DNA of 8,722 nt from JAENVT01 sp031373785. GTDB lineage: Bacteria; Actinomycetota; Acidimicrobiia; Acidimicrobiales; Ilumatobacteraceae. The stretch covers positions 1 to 8,722 of the forward strand of contig JANMNE010000170.1 of the NCBI GenBank assembly GCA_031373785.1, written 5' to 3'. The translations under genes and the position numbers were made by a program. Shown here piece by piece: positions 6,751 to 8,722 of the stretch (position 1 is the stretch's first letter; every line of letters begins with the position of its first letter). Under the pieces are notes generated by a model. It was not told the DNA's origin, ran no database searches, and saw nothing but the letters and a program-made list of their open reading frames with translations.

Positions 6751-7458
6751 TCACACGGTCACCAGGCCACGCAACGCGTCGAGCTTGGCCGGGCCGATCC
6801 CGCGCACGTCGGCCAGTTGCTCGACGGTCTGGAACGGGCCGTGCTGCTGCCGGTGGGAGACGATCGCAGCTGCCGTGGCCGGCCCGACACCCGGCAGGAC
6901 GTCGAGTTGTTCCGCGGTCGCCGAGTTGACGTTGACGGGTCCGACGGCCGTCGTGTTGTCGACGACCACCACATCGGCACCCACCACGGGCGGGACCGCG
7001 CCGCCGACCTTCGGCACGTACACGCGCTCCCCGTCGTGCACCGTCGCAGCGAGGTTGACGACATCGAGGTCAGCGTCGAGTGCGGCGCCGCCAGCCGCGG
7101 CCACAGCATCGGTGACACGCGCCGGATTGTCGAGCGTGTACACCCCGGGCACCGCAACGGCGCCGGCCACGTAGACGACGATCGACGCCGCCACCGAGGT
7201 CGACGAGGCCGCGACCACTGCACCGCTGCCCCCCGGTCCGATCGAGGTGCTGGTCGATGTGGACGGGCGCGAGGCGAACGGCAACTGATCCTCGGCTCGG
7301 CCCGGCGGGCCCTTGAGGAGCCACGTGCCGCCGAGGACCACGGCGATGACGGCCAGCGCACTGGCCGTCAATCGGCCCGGCCCGAACCAGACCACCCACT
7401 CGCGGAATCGCTCGCCCGGCGACCGCGGCGGTGCAGGACGGGGAAGACTCGAATCCAT
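6751..7458 (-). CDS. comEA: ComEA-type membrane-anchored DNA receptor (SLBB + helix-hairpin-helix)
   Basis: 235 residues. A short basic cytoplasmic start is followed by one membrane helix at about 30-48 (LTASALAVIAVVLGGTWLL). A Ser/Thr/Gly-rich linker follows (about 62-90), then an SLBB domain from about 92 to 150 (VVYVAGAVAVPGVYTL, then NLAATVHDGERVYVPK). The tandem helix-hairpin-helix DNA-binding domain is at 175-235: VNVNSATAEQLDVLPGVGP, then VRGIGPAKLDALRGL. This is the standard ComEA layout; the protein binds incoming double-stranded DNA outside the membrane and hands it to ComEC. The ATG at 7458 is secured by a strong ribosome binding site 5 bases upstream. Its neighbour on the stop side is the plus-strand membrane-protein gene, whose TGA abuts this gene's TGA. 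Confidence 0.95.
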   Translation of the reverse strand: MDSSLPRPAPPRSPGERFREWVVWFGPGRLTASALAVIAVVLGGTWLLKGPPGRAEDQLPFASRPSTSTSTSIGPGGSGAVVAASSTSVAASIVVYVAGAVAVPGVYTLDNPARVTDAVAAAGGAALDADLDVVNLAATVHDGERVYVPKVGGAVPPVVGADVVVVDNTTAVGPVNVNSATAEQLDVLPGVGPATAAAIVSHRQQHGPFQTVEQLADVRGIGPAKLDALRGLVTV

Positions 7459-7463
7459 GACGA

Positions 7464-7470
7464 CCCCTCC
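7464..7470 (-). promoter_or_regulatory. Strong Shine-Dalgarno of comEA
   Basis: GGAGGGG on the minus strand lies 5 bases before the comEA ATG (7458-7456). It is the only strong ribosome binding site in the window and decides the comEA start, ruling out an upstream start in a competing frame at 7483. Confidence 0.75.
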
Positions 7471-7525
7471 GTGCGATGAGCACGCGGCTGGGCGCTCGGC
7501 GCGCCGCTGGCTACTGGGGGAAGTC

Positions 7526-7550
7526 AGGGCCGGACACTATCGACGGCCCT
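7526..7550 (-). terminator. Hairpin after the HExxH gene, possible terminator without U-tract
   Basis: AGGGCCG (7526-7532) and CGGCCCT (7544-7550) form a perfect 7-base-pair stem with an 11-base loop. It begins about 10 bases after the stop of the small HExxH gene (7560-7562). No T-run follows on the minus strand, so this is at best a terminator of the U-less kind proposed for actinobacteria. It lies in the 101-base gap upstream of comEA (7459-7559) and could equally be part of the comEA leader region. The loop holds TAGTGT (7539 to 7534), a possible -10 for comEA, without a good -35. Confidence 0.35.
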
Positions 7551-7559
7551 CCGGTTTGA

Positions 7560-7913
7560 CTACGAGGCGATTTGCGCCTGCAACTCGTCGCGCACAGCGG
7601 TGGTCAGCGAGCGGCGAGCCACCCAGTCGGCCTCGATCTCCAATGGGATTCGCAGGTACGCCCCGTGATGATCTCGACCACGAAGGCGCCACAGCGCGTA
7701 CGGCCCCAAGTAGCGGACGGCGAAGCCGATGACACCGAACCGCTTCCATTGGCGCACGTGCACGAGCTCGTGACGCAGCAGGTACGGCGTGGCCTTCCCG
7801 CGTCGCACGATCACCAGGGGGCCGATCGTGATGCCATCGGCACCCTTCGGCACCGGGCCGCCCTCCCACAGGCGGTACCCATCGCGGTGTTCGATGCGAT
7901 GTTCGATCGGCAC
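7560..7913 (-). CDS. Small HExxH-motif protein, putative minimal metallopeptidase-like fold
   Basis: 117 residues. The centre holds LLRHELVHVRQWKRFG (45-60), with HELVH at 48-52 matching the zinc-binding HExxH signature. Glu92 or Glu94 in RIPLEIEADW (88-97) is positioned to be a third ligand, as in gluzincin-type and DUF4157-like proteins. Before the motif is a strand-rich part (GADGITIGPLVIVRRG, 25-39); between the motif and the acidic site is FAVRYLGPYALWRLRGRDHHGAYL (64-87). I see no signal peptide and no strong membrane helix. Short proteins with this HELVHVxQW pattern are, to my recollection, widespread uncharacterised proteins in bacteria; enzymatic activity is an inference only. The start is a GTG at 7913; no ATG gives this N-terminus. 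A TAnnnT box lies 6 bases before it. The gene follows the thioredoxin gene after 22 bases on the same strand. Confidence 0.8.
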   Translation of the reverse strand: MPIEHRIEHRDGYRLWEGGPVPKGADGITIGPLVIVRRGKATPYLLRHELVHVRQWKRFGVIGFAVRYLGPYALWRLRGRDHHGAYLRIPLEIEADWVARRSLTTAVRDELQAQIAS

Positions 7914-7919
7914 AGCCAG

Positions 7920-7925
7920 ACCATA
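7920..7925 (-). promoter_or_regulatory. Candidate -10 box (TATGGT) for leaderless transcription of the HExxH gene
   Basis: TATGGT, four of six bases matching TATAAT, lies in the 22-base gap after the thioredoxin gene. Exactly 6 bases (CTGGCT) separate it from the GTG at 7913, so transcription would begin at or next to the start codon. No Shine-Dalgarno is visible, which fits a leaderless message. No clear -35 is seen. Confidence 0.4.
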
Positions 7926-7935
7926 GCCCGGATCG

Positions 7936-8649
7936 TCAGTAGAGGCGGGCTGTCAGCTGCTTACGATACGCGGCGGTGCGCGGGTCCTCGGGGCCCATGA
8001 GCTCGAGGATGTCGACGAACTGCTGGCGCGCCTCGTCGTCGCCTTTCACCCGGTCGAGTAGATCCGCCAAGCGGGAGTCGTAGTCGTCGGTCGCCAGGGT
8101 CGGCTCGGTACTGACCCGCGCCGCCGCGGCGACCTTGCGTGTGCGATCCGTCTCCGGGATCCGGGCCAGGTAGCCGAGCGCCTCCTCGGGCTCGCCACGG
8201 GCGATCAGCATCTCGGCGAGGCTGACGATGGCATCTTCATTGCCCGGCTCGAGTTCCAGCACCGCACGGTACGCGCCTTCGGTACCTTCGGCCATCAACG
8301 AAGCAACGGTGCGCTCGGCTTCGGAGGGCAGCAGATTGGCGACGAACTCTTCGATCACGTGTTCCGGATGGGCGCCCACGAAGCCGTCGACGACCTCACC
8401 CTTCTTCAGCGCATACACCGCGGGAATCGACTGCACTTGGAACGCCTGAGACACGCCGGGATTCTCGTCGACGTTGACCTTGACCAGCACGACCTGCCCG
8501 TTGGTCGCATCGGTGACCTTCTCGAGGATCGGGCCGATCGTGCGGCATGGACCACACCACGGTGCCCACAGATCGACGACGACAGCGGCGGTGTTCGAAC
8601 GGTCGACGACCTCGGTCTGGAATGTTGCGTCGGTGACATCGATGGCCAT
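7936..8649 (-). CDS. Thioredoxin-TPR protein, CnoX/YbbN-like
   Basis: 237 residues. Residues 1-105 form a thioredoxin domain: DLWAPWCGPCR with the active site WCGPC at 31-35, VKVNVDENPGVSQAF (56-70), and the cis-proline site SIPAVYAL with Pro76. The rest (about 112-237) is helical with TPR-like repeats, including GAYRAVLELEPGNEDAIVSL and ALGYLARIPE, and ends in a C-terminal helix pair near DYDSRLADLLDRVKGDDEAR. This is the layout of the CnoX/YbbN family, chaperones and holdases that pass clients to GroEL and DnaK. The E. coli protein lacks one active-site cysteine, whereas this one keeps both, so oxidoreductase activity is plausible. I chose the ATG at 8649 over the one at 8706, because the longer form would overlap the divergent gene and the thioredoxin fold starts at MAIDVTDATF. 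No signal peptide, so cytosolic. Confidence 0.9.
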   Translation of the reverse strand: MAIDVTDATFQTEVVDRSNTAAVVVDLWAPWCGPCRTIGPILEKVTDATNGQVVLVKVNVDENPGVSQAFQVQSIPAVYALKKGEVVDGFVGAHPEHVIEEFVANLLPSEAERTVASLMAEGTEGAYRAVLELEPGNEDAIVSLAEMLIARGEPEEALGYLARIPETDRTRKVAAAARVSTEPTLATDDYDSRLADLLDRVKGDDEARQQFVDILELMGPEDPRTAAYRKQLTARLY

Positions 8650-8655
8650 GTCGGC

Positions 8656-8661
8656 ACGATA
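8656..8661 (-). promoter_or_regulatory. Candidate -10 box (TATCGT) for leaderless transcription of the thioredoxin-TPR gene
   Basis: TATCGT on the minus strand is followed by 6 bases (GCCGAC) and then the ATG at 8649. This spacing would put the transcription start at the start codon, and no Shine-Dalgarno is visible. It lies in the 33-base divergent gap (8650-8682). No good -35 is seen. Confidence 0.45.
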
Positions 8662-8672
8662 CCGGGATACCG
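8658..8672. repeat. Tandem GATACCG repeat in the divergent promoter gap
   Basis: GATACCG occurs at 8658-8664 and again at 8666-8672, one base apart, giving an 8-base period. It overlaps the candidate -10 of the thioredoxin gene and TACCGT (8668-8673), a possible -10 of the divergent gene. It could be a direct-repeat operator or chance. Confidence 0.4.
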
Positions 8673-8682
8673 TACGGGCAGC

Positions 8683-8722
8683 ATGAACGACGTGCCGGGC
8701 ATCCATGTTGAACGGGTCACAG
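8683..8722 (+). CDS. Start of a divergent gene, possibly a phosphotransferase-family protein (3' end outside the window)
   Basis: The ATG at 8683 opens 13 codons, MNDVPGIHVERVT, that run off the window edge. From memory, the pattern xxPGIDVERVTAWF is a common N-terminus of aminoglycoside-phosphotransferase-like (APH family) proteins in actinobacteria. The family call rests on these 13 residues only and is weak. Support for a real gene comes from the divergent layout: TACCGT (8668-8673) lies 9 bases upstream, and the thioredoxin gene starts 33 bases away on the other strand. No strong Shine-Dalgarno is visible. Confidence 0.45.
   Translation, partial: MNDVPGIHVERVT

Noticed and set aside
6326..6754. 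Minus-strand open frame opposite the four-helix protein, which would make the com genes all co-directional.
   Set aside because: It is Arg/Pro/Ser-rich without structure, whereas the plus-strand frame has four clean hydrophobic helices.
7491..7505. GGCGC/GCGCC inverted repeat (with the GGCGCGCC palindrome) in the comEA upstream gap as an operator.
   Set aside because: The stem is only 5 base pairs in very GC-rich DNA, and nothing else in the position supports a function.
8650..8706. N-terminal extension of the thioredoxin-TPR protein to an ATG at 8706.
   Set aside because: It would overlap the start of the divergent gene at 8683, and the thioredoxin fold begins at the ATG at 8649, which has a -10 box at leaderless spacing.

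Overview
This is a gene-dense, high-GC chromosomal window that reads as a core-genome stretch of an actinobacterium. The order comEA, comEC, holA, rpsT (opposite strand), lepA is the conserved actinobacterial arrangement. Protein character, GTG starts and TAnnnT-type -10 boxes agree, and I infer something close to the Acidimicrobiia (Ilumatobacter-like), without a database check. I see no rRNA, tRNA, CRISPR array, insertion sequence or prophage. The long second ORFs lying across lepA, holA and comEC are codon-bias shadows.

Left part (1-3540): the last 46 codons of an unidentified plus-strand gene meet, stop codon to stop codon, a minus-strand MFS-type transporter gene with a soluble C-terminal tail. 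Directly upstream of the transporter, and probably in one transcript with it, is lepA (elongation factor 4). Middle (3541-4892): a short divergent promoter region separates lepA from rpsT (ribosomal protein S20). rpsT runs convergently into holA (DNA polymerase III delta subunit), with 5 bases between the stop codons.

Competence part (4899-7458): comEC ends 6 bases before the holA start, so the two are probably one operon. This ComEC has the N-terminal and membrane-channel domains but no C-terminal metallo-beta-lactamase domain. A plus-strand gene for an unrecognised four-helix membrane protein sits between comEC and comEA, starting head-to-head with comEC and ending stop-to-stop with comEA. 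comEA encodes a membrane-anchored SLBB plus helix-hairpin-helix DNA receptor. Together ComEA and ComEC suggest, but do not prove, DNA uptake ability.

Right part (7560-8722): a 117-residue protein with an HExxH motif lies just downstream of a thioredoxin-TPR protein (CnoX/YbbN-like, with an intact CGPC site). Both starts lie exactly 6 bases after a TAnnnT box, as expected for leaderless transcripts. A divergent plus-strand gene, probably a phosphotransferase-family protein, begins at 8683 and runs off the window.

Nothing here is clearly a new defence or mobile system. The items most worth a second look are the membrane protein inside the com locus, the ComEC without its nuclease-like domain, and the small HExxH protein.
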